The notes below the pieces were generated by a model. That model worked only from the letters and a program-made list of their open reading frames with translations. It was not told where the DNA came from and did no database searches. Both the position numbers and the translations under genes were made by a program. This document shows positions 18,061-27,873 of a stretch of 64,000 nucleotides of DNA, in pieces (the stretch's first letter is position 1; each line of letters opens with the position of its first letter). Source of the DNA: Parasedimentitalea marina (GTDB lineage Bacteria > Pseudomonadota > Alphaproteobacteria > Rhodobacterales > Rhodobacteraceae); contig NZ_CP033219.1 in assembly GCF_004006175.1 (NCBI RefSeq), forward strand, positions 1,984,001 to 2,048,000. The letters are read 5' to 3'.

Positions 18061-18804
18061 ATGATCGACTTGGTGGTTCTATGCACGGCCGCGTTTCTGG
18101 CAGGCGGGCTGAATGCGATTGCGGGCGGAGGCAGCTTTTTAACCTTTCCAGCATTGGTCTTTACCGGCGTTCCTGTGATCGCCGCAAATGCAACCAGCGC
18201 CGTTGCTGTTTTCCCAGGCTATGCCAGTGGAGCACTGGGGTTTCTCGGAGAGTTGCGATCCTTTGATCGCCGGATGCTGCTTCGCCTGGTGGGGCTGTCG
18301 GTGGTTGGTGGCGTGGCCGGGTCCCTGCTGTTGCTGGTGACACCTGCAAGTGTTTTCAACTGGGTCGTGCCCTGGCTGTTATTGTTTGCCACTATACTAT
18401 TTTTGTTAGGGGGGCGCATCAATTCCTGGATTGTCTCGCGTGGTAAGGCAGAGAGCAACGGTTGGCTCACCACGCTTTTGGTTTCGATCTACGGTGGTTA
18501 CTTCAATGGCGGGCTTGGCATTGTTCTGCTTGCGTTGTTTTCCGCCCAGGGAATGCGCGATCTGAACCTTATGAACGGGCTGAAGAATGTATTGTCCTTT
18601 GTTTTGTCCGCGGCCTCTGTACTGACTTTTGCCTTGGCAGGCGTTGTGTACTGGAAAGAGGCTATCGTCATGATGGTGGCAGCGACAGTCGGCGGCTACG
18701 TCGGTGCGCGGTTGGCGCGCCGCATGCCGGTGGCCATGGTGAAACTGATCGTGATTATTGTTGGTTTGGTCATGACCACAGTATTTTTCATGCGCAGCAT
18801 TTAG
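18061..18804 (+). CDS. TauE/SafE family membrane transporter
   Basis: This 247-residue membrane protein has about eight hydrophobic helices arranged as two related halves. The glycine-rich family signatures are GGLNAIAGGGSFLTFPAL near the N-terminus and GGYFNGGLGIVLLALF in the second half. Members export sulfite, sulfoacetate or other organic anions in sulfonate metabolism, but the substrate cannot be read from the sequence. It follows the YibQ-type gene by 70 bases and may share its transcript. Both genes lie between trpE and trpG on the strand opposite to them. Confidence 0.9.
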   Translation: MIDLVVLCTAAFLAGGLNAIAGGGSFLTFPALVFTGVPVIAANATSAVAVFPGYASGALGFLGELRSFDRRMLLRLVGLSVVGGVAGSLLLLVTPASVFNWVVPWLLLFATILFLLGGRINSWIVSRGKAESNGWLTTLLVSIYGGYFNGGLGIVLLALFSAQGMRDLNLMNGLKNVLSFVLSAASVLTFALAGVVYWKEAIVMMVAATVGGYVGARLARRMPVAMVKLIVIIVGLVMTTVFFMRSI

Positions 18805-19015
18805 TATCAGGTTGCCATTAAATCATAAAAGTTAAGCATAGGATCAGATATTACGCCGGGTTTCGACGTTGGGAGACCCTGGGGCTGAGACAGCAAAGCA
18901 GTTTAACTGGGGCTGGTCATTCAAAAACTCAGGCTGCAACGGTATGTTGCGTCATGGTTACTTAGGGTTACTAAAAAGACTTAAGTCTCAATCAAATAGC
19001 TTTGATGCTAAACGA

Positions 19016-19043
19016 AATGGCGCCTCAATAGTGAGACGCCATT
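19016..19043 (-). terminator. Probable terminator of trpE
   Basis: A 12-base inverted repeat with one mismatch (19016-19027 with 19032-19043) and a 4-base loop lies 50 bases after the trpE stop. The T tract on the minus strand is short, so efficiency is uncertain. The remainder of the gap 18805-19093 shows no gene. Confidence 0.55.
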
Positions 19044-19093
19044 CATCATGCTCATAGACCGAACTATGCCGATCCAAAATCCAAAGCCGGGGG

Positions 19094-20605
19094 TTAAGTG
19101 TTTCCATTCCCCGTAAAGCGGCCCGCGTCAGCGGCGGCGCGGCGGATGGCGTTAGATTTGTGTACGGTTTCCATGTATTCGGCGTCAGGGTCACTGTCGT
19201 AAACCACGCCGCCTCCAGCCTGGATATGCAGTTTTTTATCCTGAACCACTGCAGTGCGCAGCGCGATGCACATGTCCATGTCGCCACCAGCCGAGAAATA
19301 GCCAACACCGCCGCCATAGACGCCGCGTTTTTCGGGCTCCAATTCATCGATGATTTCCATCGCCCGAACTTTGGGTGCACCGGAAACAGTACCAGCTGGC
19401 ATGCCCGCAAAGAAGGCGTCTAGCGCATCTTTGCCCTCAGCCATTTCACCCACGACATTGGACACAATATGCATCACGTGGCTGTAGCGTTCGACGATGA
19501 ACTTCTCGGTCGGGCGCACGGTGCCGATCTTGGCGACCCGACCGGTGTCATTGCGACCCAGATCCAGCAGCATCAGATGTTCGGCCAGTTCTTTCTTATC
19601 CGCCAGCAAATCGGCCTCTAGGGCGCGGTCTTCTTCGGGAGTGGCGCCTCGGGGGCGGGTACCGGCAATGGGGCGAATGGTGATTTCGTCGCCAAACACC
19701 CGCACCAGAATTTCTGGACTGGCGCCGATCACCTGAAAGCCGCCGAAGTTGAAATAGAACATAAAGGGCGACGGATTTGTTCGACGCAGCGAGCGATACA
19801 ATGCAAATGGCGGTTGCCGAAAGTCCTGTGTCCAGCGCTGTGATGGAACCACTTGAAAGATGTCGCCAGCCCGGATGTAGTCCTTGGCCTTGTCCACCGC
19901 TTGTTTATATTCGTCTCTGGTGAAATTGCTGACCGGCGGTGCAATTTCATCGGCCTCGCCCAGATCGCGGGTGTCGGCAGGCATGGCGCGTTCCAGATCC
20001 CGCACCGCGTCCATCACCCGTTCTGCGGCTTGGGCGTAGGCGGCACGGGCACTTTGCCCATCACTGGCCCAGCAGGGTGACACCACGGTTACTTCGCCTT
20101 TGACACCGTCCAACACAGCCACCACTGATGGGCGCATCATCAGCGCATCGGGCAGGCCCAGTGGGTCTGGGTTCACATTCGGCAGATGTTCAACCAAGCG
20201 CACCATGTCATAGCCCAGATAGCCGAACAGCCCGGCCGCGGCCTGCGGCAGATCCTCGGGGAGATCTATCTTGCTTTCGGCGATCAGGGCCCGAAGATTG
20301 TCCATTGGATCACCGGACTGATCGGTGAAATCTTCTGCATCAAACCGGGCCGACCGGTTCAACGCCGAAACCTCGCCATGGCAACGCCAGACCAAGTCCG
20401 GCTTCATCCCGATGATGGAATACCGACCGCGGATCTCGCCCCCCGTCACTGATTCCAGCATAAAGGCGTCTTTCTGGGCGCCTGTCAGCTTCAGCATCAG
20501 TGACACCGGAGTGTCGAGATCCGCGGCCAAGCGGGTATAGACAACCTGGTTTTCGCCAGCCTCATAGGCCTTGGCGAAGGTGTCAAAATCGGGGGTCAGA
20601 GCCAT
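19094..20605 (-). CDS. trpE: Anthranilate synthase component I
   Basis: This 503-residue chorismate-binding enzyme has an N-terminal regulatory part with AFMLESV (the LLES-type element of tryptophan feedback binding). The catalytic domain contains FQVVPSQRW, IRPIAGTRPRG, LMLLDLGRND, PAGTVSGAPK and a C-terminal IQAGGGVVYDSDP. It makes anthranilate from chorismate with ammonia from TrpG. It begins 15 bases after the ppiD stop and is probably co-transcribed with it. trpG lies 3 kb downstream, separated by two genes on the other strand. I saw no leader peptide or attenuator before it. Confidence 0.98.
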   Translation of the reverse strand: MALTPDFDTFAKAYEAGENQVVYTRLAADLDTPVSLMLKLTGAQKDAFMLESVTGGEIRGRYSIIGMKPDLVWRCHGEVSALNRSARFDAEDFTDQSGDPMDNLRALIAESKIDLPEDLPQAAAGLFGYLGYDMVRLVEHLPNVNPDPLGLPDALMMRPSVVAVLDGVKGEVTVVSPCWASDGQSARAAYAQAAERVMDAVRDLERAMPADTRDLGEADEIAPPVSNFTRDEYKQAVDKAKDYIRAGDIFQVVPSQRWTQDFRQPPFALYRSLRRTNPSPFMFYFNFGGFQVIGASPEILVRVFGDEITIRPIAGTRPRGATPEEDRALEADLLADKKELAEHLMLLDLGRNDTGRVAKIGTVRPTEKFIVERYSHVMHIVSNVVGEMAEGKDALDAFFAGMPAGTVSGAPKVRAMEIIDELEPEKRGVYGGGVGYFSAGGDMDMCIALRTAVVQDKKLHIQAGGGVVYDSDPDAEYMETVHKSNAIRRAAADAGRFTGNGNT

Positions 20606-20620
20606 GATCTGGAGCCTTGG

Positions 20621-22465
20621 TTACTGAAGAAAGTTGGCCTGGACGGCGTTGATGGCTTGCTGGTCTACCGTGGGGCGGGCTCGGACCTGGGCGTCTAGCG
20701 TAAAGGCCTGAAACAACGCCTGAGACAGGGCCTGGTTGAGCTGTGATTGCAAAGCATCTGACAGCGCGGTCAGGTCGGTGCTTTCGCCAGCAGGCAGGAT
20801 TTCCTCCAGGCGCAACACCACGGTTGAGCTTTCGTCGGATACAATACGCAGCTCTCCCGGTTCCATTTCGAACACCTGAATCATCATGTCTGCTGGGGTG
20901 TTGTCGATATAGGCAGTACGGGTCAGGCCGGTTTCTGGCGTCACCGTCAAGTTGCCGTCAAATTCACCGTTGGCTTGAGCACGGGCAAGAATGCCTTTGG
21001 CTTCGGTGGTGATAGCGTTCTGGCGCTGTTCGGCGTTCCACCCCTGCAAAGCCTTGGTCATGGCATCGGCCAGTGGCTCGGGGCGTGCGGGCAGGGTTGT
21101 ATCCAGGCGGATGGCGAACAGGCTGCCGTCCTCGAGGAATTCGACGGCAGGAAAGTCTTCGTCAGTTACGGCGGCAGCGGCCACGCGGAAGCCGTTATAG
21201 GCAGCGACACTGTCGCTGCTTTCAGCTGTCCAGTTGATCTGGCCCAACTCCATGTCCGTTTCGCCAGCGATCTCTTCCAGGGTTGCACCACCTGCCAGAA
21301 GATCATCGATCTCTTCGGATTGTTGCTCGATCAGGCGACGGGCGCGGCCAATAGCCAGCTCATTGCGCAGCTCGGCCTCAACATCGGCCAACACGGTGAC
21401 GCGCGCCTCTAGACGGCCATTGATCCGGAACAAAGCCGGGCCAAGCGTCGAGGGCAGGGGACCTATAACATCACCAACCTGTGCCGAAAACACGTCCTGC
21501 CCAGCGGCGCCCAACGCGCCGATAGTCATGTCGCCCATGTCAACGTCGGCCAGTGCCAGTCCACGGTCATCAACCAGAGCCTCAAACGTGGTTCCACCTG
21601 TTTCCAACTGGGCCTTAGCGCTTGCGGCAGAGGCTTCATCGGCAAAGACCAGACGCTCCACCAAGCGGCGTTCTGGCGCTTGATACTGATCAGCGCGATC
21701 CTGAAACAGGTCCTGCAGTGCTTGTTGATCGATTTCGACCTGATCAATCAGCATGTCAGGTGACATCAATACATAGGTGATTTCCTTGGTTTCGGGCAGA
21801 ATGAACTGATCGGGGTTGGCATCGTAAAAGGCCTGTAACTCGGCATCTGTTGGTGCCAATGCGATCATTGCGGTTTCGTCGTTGCCCAGTTGAACCCAAG
21901 AGAAGCTGCGGCGTGCGCCGATAAAGCTGGTAATGGTATCGCGCATGGTTGTCGGCATTTCTGCTCCGACCATCATCGCCCCCTGCACCAACGTCCGGGC
22001 AGATTCACGGCGCAGATCATCTTCAAAGTCGCGCTCGTTCAGACCGGCATTGTTCAGAGCATACTCATAGGATTCACGGTCAAACTCACCGCTGATGCCT
22101 TGAAAGCTCGGAATTTCAACGATTTCCTTCAGCAAATTTTCGTCACCGATGGAAATTCCAAGTTGTTCAACTTCGTTGTCGATGGCTGCAACCAGAACCA
22201 ATTGGTTCAGGACCTGGCGATCCATACCCAGTGCAGCGAGCTGCGCCATGGGGATCAGTTGCCCGGTCTGCGCCTGCAGGGCACGCTGTTCGCGTTGCAG
22301 TGCAAGATAATACTCCTGCATGGATATTTCCTGATTGCCAACCGAAGCAACGGGCGCGTTCGAACCCGTGAAGCTAACGGCGCCAAAGCCCACAAGGCCG
22401 AACATGATCAACCCCATCAGGATCCACACGAAGGTTTTTGAAAGATGTTTCATGCCTACGGCCAT
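20621..22465 (-). CDS. ppiD: PpiD-type membrane-anchored peptidyl-prolyl isomerase/chaperone
   Basis: This 614-residue protein has a short cytoplasmic N-terminus, one transmembrane helix (about 11-33, TFVWILMGLIMFGLVGFGAV), a SurA-like N-terminal chaperone domain (about 40-190), a parvulin-type PPIase domain near 235-370, and a helical C-terminus. PpiD sits at the periplasmic exit of the Sec translocon and helps outer-membrane and periplasmic proteins fold. The parvulin part is divergent, so catalysis is uncertain. ATG 22465 follows GAGGG with ideal spacing. It heads a unit with trpE. Confidence 0.92.
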   Translation of the reverse strand: MAVGMKHLSKTFVWILMGLIMFGLVGFGAVSFTGSNAPVASVGNQEISMQEYYLALQREQRALQAQTGQLIPMAQLAALGMDRQVLNQLVLVAAIDNEVEQLGISIGDENLLKEIVEIPSFQGISGEFDRESYEYALNNAGLNERDFEDDLRRESARTLVQGAMMVGAEMPTTMRDTITSFIGARRSFSWVQLGNDETAMIALAPTDAELQAFYDANPDQFILPETKEITYVLMSPDMLIDQVEIDQQALQDLFQDRADQYQAPERRLVERLVFADEASAASAKAQLETGGTTFEALVDDRGLALADVDMGDMTIGALGAAGQDVFSAQVGDVIGPLPSTLGPALFRINGRLEARVTVLADVEAELRNELAIGRARRLIEQQSEEIDDLLAGGATLEEIAGETDMELGQINWTAESSDSVAAYNGFRVAAAAVTDEDFPAVEFLEDGSLFAIRLDTTLPARPEPLADAMTKALQGWNAEQRQNAITTEAKGILARAQANGEFDGNLTVTPETGLTRTAYIDNTPADMMIQVFEMEPGELRIVSDESSTVVLRLEEILPAGESTDLTALSDALQSQLNQALSQALFQAFTLDAQVRARPTVDQQAINAVQANFLQ

Positions 22466-22616
22466 GATGCCCTCTTATTTGTCGGTGCCGCTGCATAATG
22501 CGCCCTTGAACCAGGTGCCGCAGTGGGGTGTAAAATTTTCTGATGCCCTGAATACGCTGCCACCCGGTAAGGAGCAAGCAGTGTTGCGGCGCCATAAGGA
22601 ATAATCAAACCCGGCC

Positions 22617-23792
22617 CTAGGGTTGAAACGAGGCCAAGCGGTGGAACAGCTCGTCAATGCCGGCGCGGTCTACATTGGCAAAGGCAATGCGAAACTGCCG
22701 TGCACCCGCCGGATCATCGCTGGGCATGAACATAGAACCGGGCAGCATTAGGATCGACGCGTCGGTTACCAGTTTACGTGCAATATCTGCCGAGTCTTGC
22801 GTAAACGGGTGCTCGACATAGGCAAAATAGGCGCCGCAGCCAAGTAGTTTCCAGCCTCGTTCGGCAAGAATTGCAAAGCCTTCGTGAATGGCTGCGCGGC
22901 GATCCAGGATCTCATCTCGTTCGCCTGCCACCCAATCTGACAGGTTCTCAATGCCCCAAAGCGCGCCAATCTGACCCAGTTGGTTGGGGCAAATTGTAAC
23001 CGTATCGATGAATTTCCCCATCTCAATTAACTGGGCTGGTGAGGTGGCGATGGCGCCAACGCGGTGGCCTGTCAACCGGTAGGCCTTGGAGAACGAATAA
23101 AGGTGGATCAGCGTTTGATCCCAATCGGGCAGTTGCAGCAACTGATGCGGCGGACCGGACCGGCTGTCGAAATCGCGATAGGTCTCGTCCAGGATCAGGG
23201 CCAACCCGTTGGATTTTGCCAGATCATAAAACGCGCGCAATAGGTCAGCGGGGTATTCGGTGCCGCAGGGGTTATTAGGCGAGACCAGCGCAATGGCGCG
23301 GGTGCGCGCGCTGATCAGGGCTGCTGCCTTATCAATGTCGGGTCGCATGTCAGGATCCACCATCAGGGGAACAGCGCTGACACCGGACATATCCAGCCAC
23401 ATTTTGTGGTTGAAATACCAAGGAGCCGGAATGATGACCTCGTCCCCGTCCTCACAAAGAGAGGCTATGGTGGCGGCAAAGGCCTGATTGCACCCCGACG
23501 TAATGCCGATCTGGTCGCCCGACACCTCGGCGTCGTAATGCGCTGAAATCTGGGCGGCCAGCCCGGTTCGCAGATCATTGCGGCCTAAGACTGCTCCATA
23601 AAGATGGGCACTGTTGTCGTTCAGTGCCGACTCTGCCATTGCTTGACGAAGGCCCTCGGGTGGGGGATCTATTGGCGCTGCCTGACTGACGTTTAACAGG
23701 GGACGGTCCGACGGGAAGGTCATGCCGTCAAGCCAGCTATACGCCTCGACAATAGGAGAAACGAAGGTTGAACGGGTGCGGGACATCGACAT
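22617..23792 (-). CDS. Class I/II pyridoxal-phosphate aminotransferase
   Basis: This fold-type I aminotransferase has 391 residues from ATG 23792, which follows AGGAA at good spacing. Visible are the cofactor-contact segment TSGCNQAF, the Asn of SPNNPCGT, the DETYRDF aspartate, the PLP lysine in SFSKAYRLTGHRVG, and the substrate-carboxylate arginine region QFRIAFAN. It belongs to the broad aspartate/aromatic aminotransferase group; the amino-acid substrate cannot be assigned. It stands alone with about 150 bases before ppiD. Confidence 0.93.
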   Translation of the reverse strand: MSMSRTRSTFVSPIVEAYSWLDGMTFPSDRPLLNVSQAAPIDPPPEGLRQAMAESALNDNSAHLYGAVLGRNDLRTGLAAQISAHYDAEVSGDQIGITSGCNQAFAATIASLCEDGDEVIIPAPWYFNHKMWLDMSGVSAVPLMVDPDMRPDIDKAAALISARTRAIALVSPNNPCGTEYPADLLRAFYDLAKSNGLALILDETYRDFDSRSGPPHQLLQLPDWDQTLIHLYSFSKAYRLTGHRVGAIATSPAQLIEMGKFIDTVTICPNQLGQIGALWGIENLSDWVAGERDEILDRRAAIHEGFAILAERGWKLLGCGAYFAYVEHPFTQDSADIARKLVTDASILMLPGSMFMPSDDPAGARQFRIAFANVDRAGIDELFHRLASFQP

Positions 23793-23955
23793 TTTCGGGT
23801 TCCTGTTGCTCGGCTTAAGTGGATCTTCGGATAATCTGTGATGAACCAAAGCAACTGAAGTAAAGTCGGCAGAAATTCAGCTAATGACTGGCAGAGGCAG
23901 GAACTGGTTGCAAGAAGAATGGGCGATAAATCAGCGACGCAGACTGAAAACCAAA

Positions 23956-23982
23956 AAGCGCGCTCCGATGGGGAGCGCGCTT
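23956..23982 (-). terminator. Intrinsic terminator of gpt
   Basis: A perfect 11-base GC-rich inverted repeat (AAGCGCGCTCC at 23956-23966 with its complement at 23972-23982) has a 5-base loop. On the minus strand the stem is followed by five T, 27 bases past the gpt stop. Confidence 0.9.
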
Positions 23983-24009
23983 GTGTTGTATTTCAAATGG
24001 GGTCTGAAA

Positions 24010-24513
24010 TCAGTCGGTGCCGCGATAGGGTTCGACGTATTGCAGGGCCATATCCCAAGGGAAGAAGATCCAGGTGTCCTGGCTGACTTCGGTTATAAAG
24101 GTCTCGACCTGCGAGCGACCCTTGGGTTTGGCGTAGACCGTGGCAAAATGCGCTTTTGGGAACAGGCTGCGCACCAATTCCAAGGTGCGGCCACTGTCCA
24201 CCAGATCATCAATGATCAAAATGCCCTCTCCATCTCTCATCATGTCAGCGTTCGGAGCTTTCAATACCTCGGCTTCGCCCTGATCCTGATGGTGATACGA
24301 CTGCACCGAGATGGTATCGACGGTGCGGATATCCAGCTCACGCGCGACAATCATCGCGGGCGCCATGCCGCCACGGGTGATGGCAACAATCGCGCGCCAG
24401 CCTCCGTCTTTTGGGCCTTGCCCATCCAGACGCCAGGCCAGGGCCCGGCTGTCCCGGTGGATTTGATCCCAGGAAATGTGAAAGCCTTTTTCATGTGGCA
24501 GACGATCGGTCAT
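24010..24513 (-). CDS. gpt: Xanthine phosphoribosyltransferase
   Basis: This 167-residue type I phosphoribosyltransferase has the PRPP-binding motif [13 protein letters not shown] and the upstream RGGM segment. Its length and the C-terminal WIFFPWD segment match bacterial xanthine-guanine phosphoribosyltransferases (Gpt). It salvages xanthine and guanine to XMP and GMP at the membrane or in the cytosol. It follows lysE by 23 bases on the same strand, so fabI-lysE-gpt probably form one unit ending at the hairpin described next to it. Confidence 0.95.
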   Translation of the reverse strand: MTDRLPHEKGFHISWDQIHRDSRALAWRLDGQGPKDGGWRAIVAITRGGMAPAMIVARELDIRTVDTISVQSYHHQDQGEAEVLKAPNADMMRDGEGILIIDDLVDSGRTLELVRSLFPKAHFATVYAKPKGRSQVETFITEVSQDTWIFFPWDMALQYVEPYRGTD

Positions 24514-24536
24514 AATGGGGCTCTCCGCTGAGTGCG

Positions 24537-25151
24537 TCAGGTTGCTGCGATCTTGATCCCCAGCAAGGCTAGCAGCCCGCCAAAGGTTCGATCAATCAGA
24601 TGTTTCATGTTGATATAGACGAGACGGGTTTTTTCCAAAGAAAAAAGCCGTGCGACAAGGGCGTTCCACAGGGTTTCGCCTAGGAAAATACAGATCAGCA
24701 GGGCCGCCATTACTGTCCCAGAGGTCCCGGTGGGAACCGTGCCGACAAAAACCGCGCCAAAGAACACGGCTGGTTTTGGGTTGGCAAACTGGGTCACCAG
24801 TCCCAGCCGAAATGCACCAAATGGCGTCCGTGGCGTGGCCGGTAGGGCAACTTCGGCGATGGGGGTATCTGCGTCGCGCCACATTTTATAAGCCATCCAG
24901 ATCAGCAGAGTTGCGCCGCCGATCTTCAGGACGGTTAAAAGGATTGGCGCATAGTCAAACAGCAGCGCCAATCCAAACAGTGCCGCGCCCGCCCAAGTCA
25001 CCGCGCCCGCACCGATTCCGATGGCCAGCGCAACTCCGCTGCGCCAGCCTTCGGTCAATCCGATGCGCGCCGCCATCACCACGGCAGGGCCGGGGCTGAT
25101 GGCCGCCATCAGGCAGAGCAAAACTGCGGCAATAAAGGCGGCGAGGCTCAT
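24537..25151 (-). CDS. LysE/RhtB-family amino-acid exporter
   Basis: This 204-residue protein has six hydrophobic helices and the LysE family N-terminus ([22 protein letters not shown]). Other family signatures are [14 protein letters not shown] and the [16 protein letters not shown] segment. Members export amino acids or their derivatives in exchange for protons; the substrate is unknown here. Its ATG overlaps the fabI stop by four bases. The combination with fabI and gpt looks like co-transcription, not a pathway. Confidence 0.92.
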   Translation of the reverse strand: MSLAAFIAAVLLCLMAAISPGPAVVMAARIGLTEGWRSGVALAIGIGAGAVTWAGAALFGLALLFDYAPILLTVLKIGGATLLIWMAYKMWRDADTPIAEVALPATPRTPFGAFRLGLVTQFANPKPAVFFGAVFVGTVPTGTSGTVMAALLICIFLGETLWNALVARLFSLEKTRLVYINMKHLIDRTFGGLLALLGIKIAAT

Positions 25152-25954
25152 TCTTTGGACATATCCGGTGCATCCACGGCCTTCATGCCAACCACATGAT
25201 AGCCTGCATCGACGTGCAGGTTTTCACCGGTCACGCCCGAGCTGAGGTCAGATAGCAGGTACAGGGCCGATTTGCCGACGTCATCAATGGTCACATTGCG
25301 GCGAAGGGGCGAGTTATACTCGTTCCACTTCATGATATAGCGGAAGTCACCGATGCCCGAAGCCGCCAGTGTTTTGATAGGGCCAGCTGAAATGGCGTTG
25401 ACGCGAATACCGTCTTTGCCCAGATCTTCGGCCAGATACTTGACTGATGCCTCCAGTGCGGCCTTGGCAACACCCATGACATTGTAGTGCGGCATCACCT
25501 GCTCGGCACCGTAATATGTCATGGTCAGAAATGATCCGCCCTCAGTCATCATTTTCTCAGCGCGCTTTACAACGGCCGTGAAGGAATAGACCGAGATGTC
25601 CATGGTCATCTGGAAGTTGGAGCGGCTGGTGTCGACATAGCGCCCGCGCAGCTCGCCCTTGTCGGAGAAGCCAATGGCATGAACCACAAAATCCAGCTTG
25701 CCCCACTTTTCTTCCAATGCGTTAAACAGTGCGTCGATTGACGACTCGTCAGAAACGTCACAGGGCAGGACAGTATCGCTGCCCAATTGTTCAGCCAGTG
25801 GCCCGACCCGTTTTTTGAGCGCTTCGCCCTGATAGGAAAAGGCCAATTCAGCGCCCGCATCGGCGCAGGCCTGAGCAATGCCCCAGGCGATTGATTTGTT
25901 GTTGGCCAGGCCCATGATAAGGCCGCGCTTTCCGGCCATCAGTTGATTAGACAT
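25148..25954 (-). CDS. fabI: Enoyl-[acyl-carrier-protein] reductase (NADH), FabI
   Basis: This 268-residue short-chain-dehydrogenase-like reductase has the FabI type of dinucleotide loop (GLANNKSIAWGIA) and the catalytic Tyr157-x6-Lys164 arrangement in MPHYNVMGVAKAALE. It reduces enoyl-ACP in the last step of each fatty-acid elongation cycle. It is divergent from pdxH and heads the fabI-lysE-gpt run. Many Rhodobacterales carry more than one FabI, and this may be one of two. Confidence 0.97.
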   Translation of the reverse strand: MSNQLMAGKRGLIMGLANNKSIAWGIAQACADAGAELAFSYQGEALKKRVGPLAEQLGSDTVLPCDVSDESSIDALFNALEEKWGKLDFVVHAIGFSDKGELRGRYVDTSRSNFQMTMDISVYSFTAVVKRAEKMMTEGGSFLTMTYYGAEQVMPHYNVMGVAKAALEASVKYLAEDLGKDGIRVNAISAGPIKTLAASGIGDFRYIMKWNEYNSPLRRNVTIDDVGKSALYLLSDLSSGVTGENLHVDAGYHVVGMKAVDAPDMSKE

Positions 25955-26083
25955 GCAGGTTCTCCGCCCGTGTTCGCGTGATTTGGGGATGTTTAGGTTA
26001 TTGGGCGGTTTGCTTCAAGGGTTGGCGTCTTGTAGGTCGCGATCAAGCTGCCTAGGGTGCCAATAACAACGTGTGAGGGATCA

Positions 26084-26689
26084 ATGTCAGACCGCAGTGG
26101 AATTTTTACAGGGGATGATCCATTTGAGATTGCCCGGACTTGGTTGGCCGAGGCCGAAACGGCAGAGCCCAATGATGCCAACGCAATTGCGCTGTCAACC
26201 GTCGATGCCGATGGGATGCCAAATGCACGTATGGTGCTGTTAAAAGAAATCGAAGCGGCGGCCTTTGTGTTTTATACCAATTACGAAAGCGCCAAGGCGA
26301 ACGAGTTGGATCAAGCGGGAAAAGCCGCCTTTGTGATGCACTGGAAGTCGCTCCGTCGCCAGATTCGAGTGCGAGGGGACATCACGCGTGAAGATGGCCC
26401 GCAGGCCGATACCTATTATCAGTCTCGCTCTTTGCAAAGTCGGCTGGGCGCCTGGGCCTCGCATCAGTCACAGCCACTGTCCAGCCGGGCGGCGCTGATG
26501 GCCGAGGTCGCAAAAATCACAGCAACTAAAGGAACGTCCCCCATACGGCCTCCTTTTTGGGGCGGGTATCGGTTGATCCCAACGGAAATAGAATTTTGGG
26601 CGGATGGAAAATTCCGGCTACATGACCGATTTGTTTGGCGGCGAGCTGACGCCACGTTACCTTGGGCAGTTACCCGAATTAGCCCGTGA
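26084..26689 (+). CDS. pdxH: Pyridoxamine 5'-phosphate oxidase
   Basis: This 201-residue FMN enzyme contains [27 protein letters not shown], the FMN-contacting [12 protein letters not shown], the [11 protein letters not shown] segment and PPFWGGYRL near the end. It oxidises pyridoxine or pyridoxamine 5'-phosphate to PLP. ATG 26084 follows GAGGG 6 bases upstream; a longer frame from 26057 lacks a comparable site. It is divergent from fabI and is followed after about 125 bases by the cold-shock gene. Confidence 0.97.
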   Translation: MSDRSGIFTGDDPFEIARTWLAEAETAEPNDANAIALSTVDADGMPNARMVLLKEIEAAAFVFYTNYESAKANELDQAGKAAFVMHWKSLRRQIRVRGDITREDGPQADTYYQSRSLQSRLGAWASHQSQPLSSRAALMAEVAKITATKGTSPIRPPFWGGYRLIPTEIEFWADGKFRLHDRFVWRRADATLPWAVTRISP

Positions 26690-26814
26690 GTCTTGTGTGG
26701 CAAGAAAAACAAAGGGGAGGGAAAACGAATCTTTTAGACTTGAAACAGGTGTAGAGTCTGGCGCATTAACTATTCCAACAGCAATAAAAACAAGAACACG
26801 CGGTGGGCTCTAAA

Positions 26815-27348
26815 GTGGCAGAAGATTTAAGTAGCATGCATCAAGTGCAAGGCCAGGTTAAATGGTTCGACCCAGCTAAAGGATATGGCTTTGTGGTCTC
26901 TGAGTCTGGCGGCCCGGATATCTTGTTACATGTAAATGTGTTACGGAACTTTGGCCAAAGTTCTGTTGCAGATGGCGCTGACATTGTAATTCTCACTCAT
27001 AACACGGATCGCGGTGTTCAGGCTGTCGAAGTGGTTTCGATTGTTGCGCCCGAGCGTGATGATACACCGGTGCTTGCTGATTTCGCTGATCTTGATCTTG
27101 ATGCCATACGGTCCGAGCCGCTGGAAGCGGCGCGGGTCAAGTGGTTTGATAAGGGCAAGGGTTTTGGCTTTGCCAACGTGTTTGGTAGCAACGACGATGT
27201 TTTTTTACACGTCGAAGTCCTACGTCAGTCGGGACTGGCAGACTTGCAGCCCGGCGAAGCCTTGGCGATGCGGGTCATTGATGGCAACCGTGGTCGTATG
27301 GCGGTCGAGGTTCTGGCCTGGGAAAATGCTGTAGAGTCTGAAACGTGA
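26815..27348 (+). CDS. Double cold-shock-domain protein
   Basis: About 177 residues contain two cold-shock domains in tandem. The first has VKWFDPAKGYGFVV and LLHVNVL (about residues 10-75). The second has VKWFDKGKGFGFAN and FLHVEVL (about 105-172). An acidic linker joins them. Both keep the RNP1-like aromatic residues for single-stranded nucleic-acid binding. Tandem CSD proteins of this layout are typical of alphaproteobacteria. The start is uncertain: GTG 26815 gives MAEDLSS, a GTG at 26803 and an ATG at 26836 are alternatives, and none has a strong ribosome binding site. Confidence 0.9.
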   Translation: MAEDLSSMHQVQGQVKWFDPAKGYGFVVSESGGPDILLHVNVLRNFGQSSVADGADIVILTHNTDRGVQAVEVVSIVAPERDDTPVLADFADLDLDAIRSEPLEAARVKWFDKGKGFGFANVFGSNDDVFLHVEVLRQSGLADLQPGEALAMRVIDGNRGRMAVEVLAWENAVESET

Positions 27349-27358
27349 GCAAATCTGC

Positions 27359-27829
27359 ATGATCAATTACGTTGCAGCACTGACCTTGGGTATTGCTGCA
27401 ACTGTTTCTGGTGCGGCGCAGGCCGGGTGCCAGCCAGATCGCGTCGATTTACGGGGCGATTGGGGGCAGGCGTCCTTTACAATTGAAATTGCGGATACCC
27501 AAGAGGAACGGGCCCAGGGATTGATGTTCCGAGAGACCATGCCGCGTGGCGCGGGCATGTTATTTGTTTATGAATACCCGCAGCGCGCGAGCTTCTGGAT
27601 GAAGAATACACTGTTGCCTCTGGATATTATTTTCACGGATGTGAACGGCGTCGTTACACGGGTGCACTCTGATGCAATCCCCGGCGATTTAAGCCCAATT
27701 CCCGGCGGTGACCAAGTCTTTGCTGTGCTTGAAATTAACGCTGGATTGGCGGCCCGATATGGCATTTCTGTCGGCACTGAAATGCGCCAAAGTGTTTTTT
27801 CAAAAGGACTGCCTAAATGGCCATGTTAG
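27359..27829 (+). CDS. DUF192 periplasmic protein
   Basis: This 156-residue protein has a signal peptide (about 1-22, cleaved after AQA) followed by a DUF192 domain: ERAQGLMFRETMPRGAGMLFVY, FWMKNTLLPLDIIFTD and a C-terminal VLEINAG. The family is a small periplasmic or extracellular beta-barrel of unknown function. It begins 10 bases after the cold-shock gene, so the two are probably co-transcribed, an arrangement I believe recurs in relatives. tRNA-Pro lies 44 bases downstream. Confidence 0.88.
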   Translation: MINYVAALTLGIAATVSGAAQAGCQPDRVDLRGDWGQASFTIEIADTQEERAQGLMFRETMPRGAGMLFVYEYPQRASFWMKNTLLPLDIIFTDVNGVVTRVHSDAIPGDLSPIPGGDQVFAVLEINAGLAARYGISVGTEMRQSVFSKGLPKWPC

Positions 27830-27873
27830 GGGTTTTCGAATCCTTTGGGCGCAGCTAGAGAAGGCGCACGGTC

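Noticed and set aside
20606..20620. Tryptophan attenuator before trpE
   Set aside because: Only 15 bases separate ppiD and trpE, with no room for a leader peptide and alternative hairpins.
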